Source of the DNA: DAIQNV01 sp036788215
GTDB taxonomy: Bacteria; Planctomycetota; Phycisphaerae; Phycisphaerales; UBA1924
Assembly: GCA_036788215.1 (NCBI GenBank)
Contig: DAIQNV010000011.1
Span: forward strand, 1-57,395
Direction: 5' to 3'
Length of the DNA stretch: 57,395 nucleotides
Program-made: the position numbers and the translations under genes
The notes under the pieces: generated by a model
What the model was told of the DNA's origin: nothing
Database searches by the model: none
The model's input: only the letters and a program-made list of their open reading frames with translations
Part shown: piece by piece, positions 34,005 to 42,139 of the stretch
Layout: each line of letters begins with the position of its first letter
Numbering within the stretch: the first letter of the stretch is position 1

Positions 34005-35443
34005 ACCGGCGCCACCAGTTCCACCCGCCCGCCTTTCGCCTCCACGATCTCCCGCCCGACGACCTGCTCGGGCGTGTAATCGCCACCCTTCACCAGGACA
34101 TCCGGCCCGATCGCCTCCAGCAGCTTCTCCGGCGTGTCCTCGTCGAAGAGCACCACCGCGTCCACCGCACGCAGCGCCGCCAGCACCGCCGCGCGGCTCT
34201 GCTCATTATTCACCGGGCGTTCCGGACCCTTGAGCCTCCGCACGCTCGCGTCGGTGTTGATCGCCACGATCAGGAAGTCGCCCTTGGCCTTCGCTTCCTC
34301 CACCAGCTTCACATGCCCCGCGTGCAGCACATCAAAGCACCCGTTGGTGAAGACGATTGTTCCCCCGCCCTCCCGCACCCCGCTCACCTCGACCAGGAGC
34401 TGCTTCAGCGTCCGCACCCGGTGCCCCGTGTCCGTCGAGAGCTTGAGGATCTCGTGGTGCACGCGCTCGAACGGGATCGGCTGCACGCCGAAGACCTCGA
34501 CCTCCAGCCCCGCCGCCGCGTTGGCGAACCGCACCGAATCCACCCAGCCGATCTTGTTGGCCCGGGCCGCCGCGAGGGCCGCGAGCATCATGTCCCCCGC
34601 CCCCGTCACGTCGTACACCTGCCTCGCGACGGTGGGCACGGAGATCGGCTCGCTCGCGCCCCGCTCCATCAGCAGCGCCCCGTGCTTGTCGAGCGTCAGG
34701 ACGATCGCCTCCGCGTCCGTCCGCGCCAGGAGCGCGTGCGCCAGCGCCGCGTTGTGGTGCGGGTGCGCCTCCGCGTGCGTCACCAGGCCGGTCGCCTTCT
34801 CCGCCTCGGTGCGGTTGGGCGTCAGCGCCGTCGCGCCGTGGTATTTGCTGTAGTCCGCCCCGTTCGCGGGGTCGACGAACACCTCCACCCCCGCCTCCCG
34901 CGCCAGCCTCACGACCTCCCGGCAGACCGACTCGTCGCACACGCCCTTCCCGTAGTCCTCGATGCACACGACGTCCGCGCCCTCGATCCCCCGCTTGATC
35001 GCGTCGAGGAGCGCCGTGCGGGCACCCGCCGACAACGGCGCCCGGCTCTCGACATCCATGCGGAACATCTTCTGCGGATGGCGCTGCTGGGCCAGCCCCA
35101 CCAGGCTCCGCTTGACCGTCGTCGGGCGGTGCATGTCGACCACGATCCCCGACGCGTCGACCCCCTCGTTCGCCAGGAGGTCGCGCATCAGCTCCCCTTC
35201 GCTGTCGCCCCCCCGCACGCCCACCGCCCGCACCGTGCCGCCCAGCGCGACGAGGTCCAGGCACAGGTTCGCCGCCCCCCCCGCCCGGTCCTCCCGGCTC
35301 TGCACGTCCAGCACCGGCACCGGCGCATCGGCGCTCAGGCGCTCCGCGTTCCCGTACCACAGCTGGTCGAGCATGAAGTCGCCCACGACCACCGCGGTGA
35401 AGCCGGACCAGTTCTCAAGGGACGCCAGGAGGGAATCGCTCAT
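34005..35443 (-). CDS. hldE: Bifunctional heptose kinase/adenylyltransferase HldE, C-terminus in gap
   Basis: Makes ADP-heptose for LPS inner core in two steps. 479 residues are visible from ATG 35443. Residues about 1-325 are a PfkB-type sugar kinase (VVVGDFMLDQLWYG, GGAANLCLDLVALGG, the catalytic DVTGAGDMMLAALAAA). About 345-479 are a cytidylyltransferase-like domain (TNGCFDVLHAGHVKLVEEAK with HxGH, then LVKGGDYTPEQVVG). Only the last few residues fall in the gap. The ATG overlaps the lpxK stop as TGATG, an LPS-biosynthesis operon. In the homologous system HldE depends on GmhA and GmhB, which are not in view. Confidence 0.94.
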
Positions 35444-36555
35444 CAGGCCCCATCGTACGGGCCCGCCAGCGCCCGCCCGTCGATTTCCACCGGCCCATCG
35501 TCCGGGTCCCGCTCCGCGGTCCGCCGGACGAGCCCCGCCAGCCGGTCCTCGCCCGAGAGGAACGCCAGCCCCAGGCGGGGCCTGACCACCCCCGCCCGGA
35601 ACCGCCCCTCCGGGACCCCCGTCCCGGGCCGCCCCAGCTTCGACCAGTCCTTGTCCGTCGTAAGCAGCACATCCGCACGGCTCTCCGCGAGCAGCCGATC
35701 GATCCGGGCGAGCGTGCCAGGCCCATACGGGTCGTGGTCGCGCAGCAGCAGCGTCCCCACCGGCTCCGCCCCGATCGCCCCCCGCGCCGCGTGCAGGACC
35801 GACTCCGGCCGCCCCAGGGCGCACACGACCGCGACCCGGCGCTGGCGGAGCCACGCGACCGGCTCGGTCCGGTCCTGCCCGTTTTCATGGACATCGAGCC
35901 CGGACCACGCGTGCGCTGTCGCCCCCAGCACCGGCGCCCCCGCCCGCTCGATCTGGCCCGCCAGCGACGCGAGGCGCGACGCGGGCACGCGGTCCGCGTG
36001 CGTCAGCACCACGCCCGACGCCCGGGCAAGAGCGTCGGGCGTCTCGCGCAGCCACCCCACGGGGAGCAGCGCATCCTCGAAGGGGCTCCGCGTCGCGTCG
36101 ATCAGCACCAGGTCGAGCTGGCGGGCGATCCGCCTGTGCTGGAAGCCATCGTCGAGCACGACGCAGTCGACCAGGCGCCCCTCCTCGCCCGCGAACATGC
36201 GGAACAGTCCCTCGAGCCGATCGGGCTGGGCTACGACCTGCAGCTCGGGGAACGCCCGCCGGTACGCGTCCGCCTCATCGCTGACGCCCCCGACGCTGCG
36301 GTACCCCCGCATCGCGATCGCCGGCGTCCGCCCGCCCGCCCGGAGCGTCCGCACGATCCACGCAACCACCGGCGTCTTCCCGGTGCCCCCAACGGAAAGG
36401 TTCCCGACCGAAATCACGGGTCGATCGATGGTGATCACCCGTCGCCCCGCGTCGAAGTCGCGGGTCTTGTGGTCGAGCCCGATCCGGTACAGGGCGGAGA
36501 GCGCCCCGCCCAGCGGGCGCAAGGGGCCTTTGAGGGGCCCATCGGGAGAAGTCAC
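35443..36555 (-). CDS. lpxK: Tetraacyldisaccharide 4'-kinase
   Basis: Phosphorylates lipid A precursor (DS-1-P) at the 4' position at the inner membrane. 370 residues. P-loop in VISVGNLSVGGTGKTP (about 46-62), catalytic motif LDDGFQHRRIARQLDLVLID (about 140-160), and RETPDALARASGVVLTHAD. It overlaps the upstream membrane-protein gene by ATGA and the downstream hldE gene by TGATG, giving three tightly coupled genes. Confidence 0.94.
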   Translation of the reverse strand: MTSPDGPLKGPLRPLGGALSALYRIGLDHKTRDFDAGRRVITIDRPVISVGNLSVGGTGKTPVVAWIVRTLRAGGRTPAIAMRGYRSVGGVSDEADAYRRAFPELQVVAQPDRLEGLFRMFAGEEGRLVDCVVLDDGFQHRRIARQLDLVLIDATRSPFEDALLPVGWLRETPDALARASGVVLTHADRVPASRLASLAGQIERAGAPVLGATAHAWSGLDVHENGQDRTEPVAWLRQRRVAVVCALGRPESVLHAARGAIGAEPVGTLLLRDHDPYGPGTLARIDRLLAESRADVLLTTDKDWSKLGRPGTGVPEGRFRAGVVRPRLGLAFLSGEDRLAGLVRRTAERDPDDGPVEIDGRALAGPYDGA

Positions 36556-37001
36556 GCGCGTTCCTCCTCGTCGGGCCCATCCAGGTCGTCATCCCGGCGC
36601 AGACGCAGGCGCGGGCTGTGCCCCGAGCGATCCACGTTCAGGTCGTGCAGGCGCCGGCTCAATTCGCGGAGCTCCTCGCGCATCTCGCGGGCCTTCTCCC
36701 GGTTCAGCCTTGCGGTGTTGAACATGTCGACCGACGCGAGCAGGATCGTCAGGACCAGGAGGCCCATGACCAGCATCCAGGCCAGCATGAACGCGCGGGG
36801 CTGCTGCGGGCTCACGATCGAGAACGCGTACACCGTCAGGGGCAGCGTCGCCATCCCCACGAACCCGTTCACCGTCCGGATCCGCCGCCGGGCCGGGTCC
36901 ACGCGCTCGCCCGCCTCCCGCAGCGCGAGGATGTGCGCCGCGATGAGCACCATCAGCGCCCCGGCGATCGGGGCCGTCAACCAGAGGGGAACGACCGGCA
37001 C
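36552..37001 (-). CDS. Small membrane protein with coiled-coil tail, first gene of lpxK operon
   Basis: 149 residues from GTG 37001. Three hydrophobic segments (WLTAPIAGALMVLIAAHIL, FVGMATLPLTVYAFSIV, AFMLAWMLVMGLLVLTILLASVDMF) are followed by an amphipathic charged helix (RLNREKAREMREELRELSRRLHDL) and an acidic end. I know no family. The overlap with lpxK suggests a role connected with the envelope. A TACGCT box (37008-37013, minus strand) ends 6 nt before the GTG. Confidence 0.7.
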   Translation of the reverse strand: MPVVPLWLTAPIAGALMVLIAAHILALREAGERVDPARRRIRTVNGFVGMATLPLTVYAFSIVSPQQPRAFMLAWMLVMGLLVLTILLASVDMFNTARLNREKAREMREELRELSRRLHDLNVDRSGHSPRLRLRRDDDLDGPDEEERA

Positions 37002-37007
37002 AGGGGC

Positions 37008-37013
37008 AGCGTA
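37008..37013 (-). promoter_or_regulatory. -10-like box for the lpxK-hldE operon (leaderless pattern)
   Basis: Minus-strand TACGCT ends 6 nt before GTG 37001, with no ribosome site between. Confidence 0.5.
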
Positions 37014-37037
37014 GCGTGCCCGACGAAACGCCCGCGA

Positions 37038-37664
37038 TCAGTTCGATGAAGGGCCCGCGTGGACCCCCAGGCGCAGCAGGCGCGGGACCAGCGCCTCGAT
37101 AGGCAGCCCCACGATCGTCCCCGCCTCCCCGTCGTACGCGATGGGCCAGCCATCGTCGATCCGCTCGAAGAGGTTGTACGCCCCCGCCTTGTCCCGCCAC
37201 CCTTCCGATTCGATGTACCGGTCGACCGCTACGTCCGGGATCGGCCCGAACCGCACGATCGACTGACGCACAAGCAGCTCGCGGTCGCGCGACGCGGTAT
37301 CGATCAGCGCCACCCCCGTGAGCACCCGGTGCTGGCTCTCGCGGAACCGAAGGATGGTCGCCCGCGCCGCCTCCGCGTTCGCCGGCTTCCCGATCACCTC
37401 CTCCCCCACCACGCAGACCGTGTCCGCCCCGAGGATCACCGCCCGCTCCCGGGGCCTCGAAGAGACCCACGCCCCGCACCCCGCCGAAGCCTTCAGGTAC
37501 GCCAGAGCGGTGACCCAGTGCCCCGGATCGACCGGGCCCGCTTCGAGCAGGGCGTCATCCACGCCCGCATCGATGACCTCGTGCGGGATCCCAGCCGCGT
37601 GGAGAAGCTCGCGACGCCGAGGGGAACGGCTGGCCAGCACGAGCTTGATCTTGGAATCCGCCAT
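37038..37664 (-). CDS. maf: Maf family nucleotide pyrophosphatase
   Basis: Hydrolyses non-canonical or modified nucleoside triphosphates (dTTP/UTP or m7GTP type). 208 residues from ATG 37664. Maf signature: LVLASRSPRRRELLHAAG (about 7-24), ILGADTVCVVGEEVIGKPANAEAARATILRF, HRVLTGVALID and YIESEGWRDKAGAYNLFERIDDGWPIAYDGEAGTIVGLPIEAL. A longer in-frame start at 37742 is less likely. The ATG is preceded by an AT-rich run with no clear ribosome site. Confidence 0.93.
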   Translation of the reverse strand: MADSKIKLVLASRSPRRRELLHAAGIPHEVIDAGVDDALLEAGPVDPGHWVTALAYLKASAGCGAWVSSRPRERAVILGADTVCVVGEEVIGKPANAEAARATILRFRESQHRVLTGVALIDTASRDRELLVRQSIVRFGPIPDVAVDRYIESEGWRDKAGAYNLFERIDDGWPIAYDGEAGTIVGLPIEALVPRLLRLGVHAGPSSN

Positions 37665-37833
37665 AGGAAAAATTCGTAATCCACTATGAGCCACAAGGCC
37701 CATTTCTGACCCATGGTGGGCTATGAGCCGACGCGCTGTCAACCCGCCTTCGTGGCTCCACGTTCGCCCCTCAACCCTCAGCCGACGCGACTGCAGCGCA
37801 CCGACCGATGATTCCCGACGCCTAACCTGCGTT
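37665..37833. other. 169-bp divergent promoter region between maf and the amidase gene
   Basis: No gene. It has AT-rich sequence next to maf, a direct repeat CTATGAGCC at 37684-37692 and 37721-37729, and a small CCCA-TGG-TGGG dyad between them. A TAACCT box at 37823-37828 ends 5 nt before the plus-strand ATG 37834. Confidence 0.4.
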
Positions 37834-38673
37834 ATGCGGGCTCACCTCGTCCAACTCGACATCGCTTGGGAGGATCGGGCTGCCAACTTTCGGGGGGTTG
37901 ATCGCCTCGTTGAAAGGGCCGATATCGACGAGGGGGACCTGGTAGTTCTCCCGGAGATGTTCGACTCGGGCTTCAGCCTGAACACCGCCCGGACCGCGGA
38001 CGTGGCCGGTGAAACCGCGGGGTATATCGCCCGACTGGCGGACGATCTGGGTTGCCTCGTGCAGGGGGGGCGGACGGTGCGGGCGTGCACCGGGTCGTCG
38101 TGCCTGGCGAAGAACCACGCGACCGTCTTCGGGCCCGAGGAGCGCCTGCTGGCGGACTACGCCAAGGTGCACCCCTTCACCTTCGGGCGGGAGTCCGAAG
38201 CGTTCGAGGGCGGGGACGCGGTCGTGACCTACCCCTGGCCCGGCCCCGATGGTGGGGATGGTGGGGATGGTGGGGGGCTGACGGTCTGCCCCGCGATCTG
38301 CTACGACCTTCGGTTCCCGGAGCTTTTCCGGCTCGGGCTGCTCCGGGGGGCGGAGGTCTTCGCGATCGGGGCCAACTGGCCCGAGGCTCGCCAGGCCCAC
38401 TGGCGGGCCCTGTGCATCGCCCGGGCGATCGAGAATCAGGCATTTGTGCTCGCGGTGAACCGCGCAGGCCCGGACCCCCACCTGACCTATGTCGGGGGGT
38501 CGATCGCGGTCGATCCTCAGGGCGAGGTCATCGGAGAGCTCGGCGCGGGCGAAGGCATCCTGTCGGTCGAGGTCGACCCGGAGCGGGTCCGGTCGTGGCG
38601 GGCCACCTTCTCCGCGTGGAAGGACCTGCGCCTGATGGGCCCGGGGGAACACGGTCGGGTGGTCGGTGGTTGA
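37834..38673 (+). CDS. Carbon-nitrogen hydrolase (omega-amidase/Nit2-like)
   Basis: 279 residues from ATG 37834. The nitrilase-superfamily Glu-Lys-Cys triad is visible: Glu in VVLPEMFDSGF, Lys in YAKVHPFTFG, Cys in PAICYDLRFPELFR. Best fit is the Nit2/YafV branch that deaminates 2-oxoglutaramate or 2-oxosuccinamate, salvaging transamination products. Just before the cysteine strand lies a GDGGDGG loop encoded by a 9-bp G-rich tandem repeat (38248-38277). Substrate specificity is inferred. Confidence 0.87.
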   Translation: MRAHLVQLDIAWEDRAANFRGVDRLVERADIDEGDLVVLPEMFDSGFSLNTARTADVAGETAGYIARLADDLGCLVQGGRTVRACTGSSCLAKNHATVFGPEERLLADYAKVHPFTFGRESEAFEGGDAVVTYPWPGPDGGDGGDGGGLTVCPAICYDLRFPELFRLGLLRGAEVFAIGANWPEARQAHWRALCIARAIENQAFVLAVNRAGPDPHLTYVGGSIAVDPQGEVIGELGAGEGILSVEVDPERVRSWRATFSAWKDLRLMGPGEHGRVVGG

Positions 38674-38692
38674 GGTGTCCCGAGGAGGAACC

Positions 38693-39172
38693 ATGGCAGA
38701 TACGAAGACAGCGATGTTCGGCGCGGGGTGCTTCTGGGGCGTCGAGTACGCCTTCCGGAAGGTCGAGGGCGTGCTCGAGGCGGAGTGTGGCTACGCGGGT
38801 GGCACCACCGAGAACCCCACTTACAAGGAAGTCTGCACCGGACGCACTGGGCACGCGGAGGTGGTTCGCGTCGAGTACGACCCCCGGCTCGTGTCCTACG
38901 AGGCGCTGCTGGAGGCCTTCTTCGGCATGCACAAGCCCACCGAGCTGAACCGCCAGGGCCCGGACGTCGGCACCCAGTACCGCAGCGCGATCTACTTCTA
39001 CGACGACGCCCAGCGCGACGCGGCCCAGCAGGCCAAGGCCTCCGAGGACGCGAGCGGGAAGTGGACCAAGCCCGTCGTCACCGAGATCACCCCCGCCCCG
39101 ACCTTCTACCGCGCCGAGGAGTACCACCAGCGGTACTTCGAGAAGACCGGGCGCGTGAGCTGCGGGATGTGA
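38693..39172 (+). CDS. msrA: Peptide methionine-S-sulfoxide reductase
   Basis: Repairs Met-S-sulfoxide in proteins. 159 residues from ATG 38693, with GAGGAGG 7 nt upstream. The catalytic motif GCFWGVEYAFRKVEGV is near the N-terminus, with YAGGTTENPTYKEVCTGRTGHAEVVRVEYDP, GPDVGTQYRSAIY and the C-terminal EEYHQRYF...CGM. Its start is 20 bp after the amidase stop, so the two are probably co-transcribed. A free-Met-R-sulfoxide reductase lies 17 kb away. Confidence 0.96.
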   Translation: MADTKTAMFGAGCFWGVEYAFRKVEGVLEAECGYAGGTTENPTYKEVCTGRTGHAEVVRVEYDPRLVSYEALLEAFFGMHKPTELNRQGPDVGTQYRSAIYFYDDAQRDAAQQAKASEDASGKWTKPVVTEITPAPTFYRAEEYHQRYFEKTGRVSCGM

Positions 39173-39193
39173 CGGGTCACCCTCGACGGGACG

Positions 39194-39220
39194 CCGAAGC
39201 TGAGCGCAGCGAAGCTTCGG
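39194..39220. repeat. 7-bp-stem/13-nt-loop hairpin (copy 2)
   Basis: Arms CCGAAGC/GCTTCGG around loop TGAGCGCAGCGAA, 21 bp after the msrA stop. The architecture matches the hairpin at 30176-30202: loop identical as reverse complement, stem changed on both sides. The rest of 39173-39317 has no gene. Confidence 0.6.
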
Positions 39221-39317
39221 GCTGATCGAACGAGATCACGCAAGGTCACACCCGACCCGGTTCTGTGCTACGCGCAGACGCAGCCTGCGACCCACACGAA
39301 CACGCCCAGATGCCATG

Positions 39318-39342
39318 AAAAACCGCGACCTCACGATCGCGG
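39318..39342 (-). terminator. Intrinsic terminator of nuoH (GNRA-loop family)
   Basis: Minus strand: arms CCGCGATC/GGTCGCGG (one U.G pair in RNA), tetraloop GTGA, followed directly by TTTTT and preceded by ATCAGAG. It is 28 bp after the nuoH stop and is the best-preserved member of the family. Confidence 0.85.
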
Positions 39343-39369
39343 CTCTGATGGTCTCGTCCTGGACCGGAA

Positions 39370-40794
39370 TCAGGCGGTCGCGGGCTGATTCGGTGAGTGG
39401 GCGGTGCCCTCGACCGGGCGGTCTTCCAGCGCGGTCGGGTCGGTCGGGCGGGTCGAGACGACCGTGCCCGGGACGGGGAAGAACCGCGACCCGTACATGT
39501 GGACCCGCTTGTTCGCGGTCGAGCGGGGCAGGGTGGTCTGGAAGATGTAGATGACCGCGACGACCGCGACATTGGCGAGGAGCATCGGGCCGATGCCGGT
39601 CCAGCCCCAGGCGACCATGATGCTGGTGACGACGACCACGCCCAGCGAGACCGGGATCAGCGTCTGCCAGCCCAGCATCATGACCTGGTCGTAGCGGAGG
39701 CGCGGGAGCGTCCAGCGGATGACCATCTGGAAGCAGTTGATCAGGGCGACCTTGCCACCGAAGACCAGGATCTTGGCGACCATGCCGGCGAAGGTCGTGT
39801 TCTCGGGGCTCAGGAGGTGCTCGGCGCCGAAGGCCCAGCCCAGGGGCAGGTGGTAGCCACCCAGGAAGAGCAGCACGAAGAACGCGGCGCCCGTCACCAT
39901 GTGGGCGTATTCCGCCAGGAAGAAGAGCGCGAACCGCATCGAGCTGTACTCGGTGTGGTACCCGCCCACGAGCTCCTGCTCCGCCTCCGCGTTGTCGAAG
40001 GGGGCGCGGTTGGCCTCCGCCAGCCCGCAGATGAAGAACAGGATGCACGCCAGGGGCTGGCTCAGCGCGAGCCACCCGTTCTCCGCCTGGTACTCGATGA
40101 TCGCCTGCGGGAGCAGGGTGCCCGTGATCAGCAGCACCGCCAGCAGGCTCAGGCCCAGGGGGATCTCGTAGCTGATCATCTGGGCGGTCGCCCGCAGGCC
40201 ACCCAGGAAGCTGTACTTCGAGTTGCTCGCCCACCCGCCCAGCGTCACGCCATAGACGCCCAGCGACGCGACCGCCAGCAGGTAGACGATGCCCACCCCG
40301 ATATCCGCGCCCGCGACGAGCACCGTCTCCCCGCCGATCGGCCCGAAGATCGTCTCCCCGATCGGCCCGACGATCGGGATCTCGCCGATCGGGGGCATGT
40401 ACCACTCCCCGCCCCAGGGGATGATGGCGAAGCCGATCAGGGCGGGCACGATGATCGCGACCGGCGCGAGGGTAAACAGGGCCTTGTCGACCTTACTGGG
40501 CGTGTAGTCCTCCTTCAGGAGGAACTTGATCCCGTCGGCGAGGGGCTGGCCCAGGCCCAGGACGCCCTTGAGGGGCCCCTCCGTGCTCAGGAACTTCAGG
40601 AAGGGCAGCCCGAAGTCGAAGCCCACCCGGTTGGGGCCGATCCGGTCCTGGATGTAGGCCGAGATCTTGCGTTCAGCCATGACGAGATACGCGACGCCCA
40701 GCAGGATGACATGCACCGCGATCAGCAGCACATGGAGGCTGACGAAGAGCTGGGTCGTCATGAACTGGCGGATCGGCTCGAGAAGTGCATCCAT
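39370..40794 (-). CDS. nuoH: NADH-quinone oxidoreductase subunit H
   Basis: Membrane subunit of complex I that forms the quinone-binding chamber with NuoB/D. 474 residues, longer than the usual 325-430 because of an insertion (about 115-150, PPIGEIPIVGPIGETIFGPIGGE) and a C-terminal tail. Hallmarks: AERKISAYIQDRIGPNRVGFDFG, QPLADGIKFLLKEDYTP, RATAQMISYEIPLGL, LAEANRAPFDNAEAEQELVGGYHTEYSSMRFALFFLAEY. No other nuo gene is present, so complex I genes are dispersed here. A TACACT box ends 8 nt before the ATG. Confidence 0.96.
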   Translation of the reverse strand: MDALLEPIRQFMTTQLFVSLHVLLIAVHVILLGVAYLVMAERKISAYIQDRIGPNRVGFDFGLPFLKFLSTEGPLKGVLGLGQPLADGIKFLLKEDYTPSKVDKALFTLAPVAIIVPALIGFAIIPWGGEWYMPPIGEIPIVGPIGETIFGPIGGETVLVAGADIGVGIVYLLAVASLGVYGVTLGGWASNSKYSFLGGLRATAQMISYEIPLGLSLLAVLLITGTLLPQAIIEYQAENGWLALSQPLACILFFICGLAEANRAPFDNAEAEQELVGGYHTEYSSMRFALFFLAEYAHMVTGAAFFVLLFLGGYHLPLGWAFGAEHLLSPENTTFAGMVAKILVFGGKVALINCFQMVIRWTLPRLRYDQVMMLGWQTLIPVSLGVVVVTSIMVAWGWTGIGPMLLANVAVVAVIYIFQTTLPRSTANKRVHMYGSRFFPVPGTVVSTRPTDPTALEDRPVEGTAHSPNQPATA

Positions 40795-40802
40795 GGGGCC
40801 GC

Positions 40803-40808
40803 AGTGTA
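40803..40808 (-). promoter_or_regulatory. -10-like box for nuoH
   Basis: Minus-strand TACACT ends 8 nt before ATG 40794; no ribosome site is seen. Confidence 0.45.
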
Positions 40809-40833
40809 GGGCGGGGCGGCATCGACGGTCTGC

Positions 40834-41523
40834 TCAGGCGGACGGGGGTGCAGGCTCGTAGTCCAGCCCGATCCGAGGGCCATCGGGGCCGAAACGCACC
40901 TCCACCGTCGTGATCCCCACCGTCCGCGCATCCTCACGGCTCATCAGGACGCTGATCTCCGGCCGGCCCTCCCAGACATGGCGGTGAAAGGCGTCCTGGC
41001 CCCCCGGGGTGGGGTGCCTCGCCAGGGTTTCCTCGAAGAGCGGGAGACGCGGGGCGACCCGGTCGTCGCCCAGGCCCGAGCTCACCCAGCAGCGGGGGGC
41101 GGTGAGCCGGGAGGCGTCGTCCTCGGAATCGGCGCCGAAGGAGCGGTGCACCTCGACCAGGGGTCCCGCGTCGGTCGGTCGGACGCGGACGATGCGGTAG
41201 GACCGCATGTGCCGGCTGCGGGGGTGGCGGAGCGGGGCGTCGGCGGGGAGCCCGAGCAGGTCGCTGATGACCCGCCCGCGCGACTCGGGGGGCGGGGCGG
41301 GCTCCGCGGAGGGGTTCACGTTGAGAATGGCGTAGACGACCCCGTCCTCGCGGGCAGCAATCCAGGTGCCCCCGGCGTCGGGGTCCACCGGCCAAACCGC
41401 CCGGCCAAAGGGAGGCGCGTCACGCCACTCGGGGGGGAGGGCCGGTGCCCGGGAGCGGAGTTCGTCGCGGTTATGCACCACGCGGTAGCCATCGTCGAGT
41501 GGGATGACGGTGAGCGTGCACAC
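40834..41523 (-). CDS. NRDE family (TANGO2-like) protein
   Basis: 229 residues from GTG 41523. The start places the family's conserved cysteine at position 2 (MCTLTVIPL), followed by the namesake HNRDELRSR. Then come GGTWIAAREDGVVYAILNVN and a C-terminal hydrolase-like region. TANGO2/NRDE proteins are thought to have an Ntn-hydrolase-like fold; the human protein is linked to heme or lipid handling, and the bacterial function is unknown. The gene starts 10 bp after the DinB-like gene on the same strand. Confidence 0.85.
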   Translation of the reverse strand: MCTLTVIPLDDGYRVVHNRDELRSRAPALPPEWRDAPPFGRAVWPVDPDAGGTWIAAREDGVVYAILNVNPSAEPAPPPESRGRVISDLLGLPADAPLRHPRSRHMRSYRIVRVRPTDAGPLVEVHRSFGADSEDDASRLTAPRCWVSSGLGDDRVAPRLPLFEETLARHPTPGGQDAFHRHVWEGRPEISVLMSREDARTVGITTVEVRFGPDGPRIGLDYEPAPPSA

Positions 41524-41533
41524 GGGGCGGTGG

Positions 41534-42061
41534 TCAGCCGCCGGCTTCGTGCGAGAGCGTGGAGGGAGCCCGTCCGAAGGCGGGGTCCGTGTCGAGGCCC
41601 ATCGCGGTTGTCGCGATTCGGGAAATCGCCCAATGGTGGACCGCGTGGTGGGTCACAAAGGCCAGTTCACGGACCATCGTCGAGTCGAGCTCCACCTCTT
41701 GCCCGTCGGTGCTGACCATGACGCGGATCCGGACGGGCCACTCCATCGCGACCTCGTCGAGATCGCCCAGTTGGAGCTTGATGTCTCCGAGCTTCGCGAG
41801 CGCCGCCTGCGCGCTGGTCTCTATCTCGGTGCCCCGCCGGCGCTGGTCGTAGGCGACGATGCTGTTCGCCTCGCCCGCGTCGAGCAGGGCGGCGAAGTGG
41901 TCGATCGCGTGCCGGAAATGCTGCCCGATCGTGGCCCCCCCGATGCCCGGGCAAGCCTCCGCGTACCGCTCGCCGGCGGGGGAGGCGAGGAACGCCTCAC
42001 CCTGCTCGATGATCGCCACAGCGGCTCGGCGGATGGCTTCACTTCCGGTCGGCGTGGACAT
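41534..42061 (-). CDS. DinB/YfiT-like four-helix protein
   Basis: 175 residues from ATG 42061, with CCAGGAGT upstream. Four long helices with conserved histidines in GQHFRHAIDHFAAL and THHAVHHWAISRI, fitting the metal-binding triad of DinB-like proteins, which act as thiol-dependent transferases in some families. The specific reaction is unknown. It is followed 10 bp later by the NRDE gene. Confidence 0.8.
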   Translation of the reverse strand: MSTPTGSEAIRRAAVAIIEQGEAFLASPAGERYAEACPGIGGATIGQHFRHAIDHFAALLDAGEANSIVAYDQRRRGTEIETSAQAALAKLGDIKLQLGDLDEVAMEWPVRIRVMVSTDGQEVELDSTMVRELAFVTHHAVHHWAISRIATTAMGLDTDPAFGRAPSTLSHEAGG

Positions 42062-42139
42062 GCGTGACTCCTGGGCCACCGCCCGCGCTGCCCCCCGGTG
42101 ATCCCCCCGGATCAGCGGAAGCTCGGGCGTGGCACGATG

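Noticed and set aside
39173..39369. A small gene after msrA
   Set aside because: Frames here are short and run through two hairpins and a terminator. There is no ribosome site and no coherent protein.
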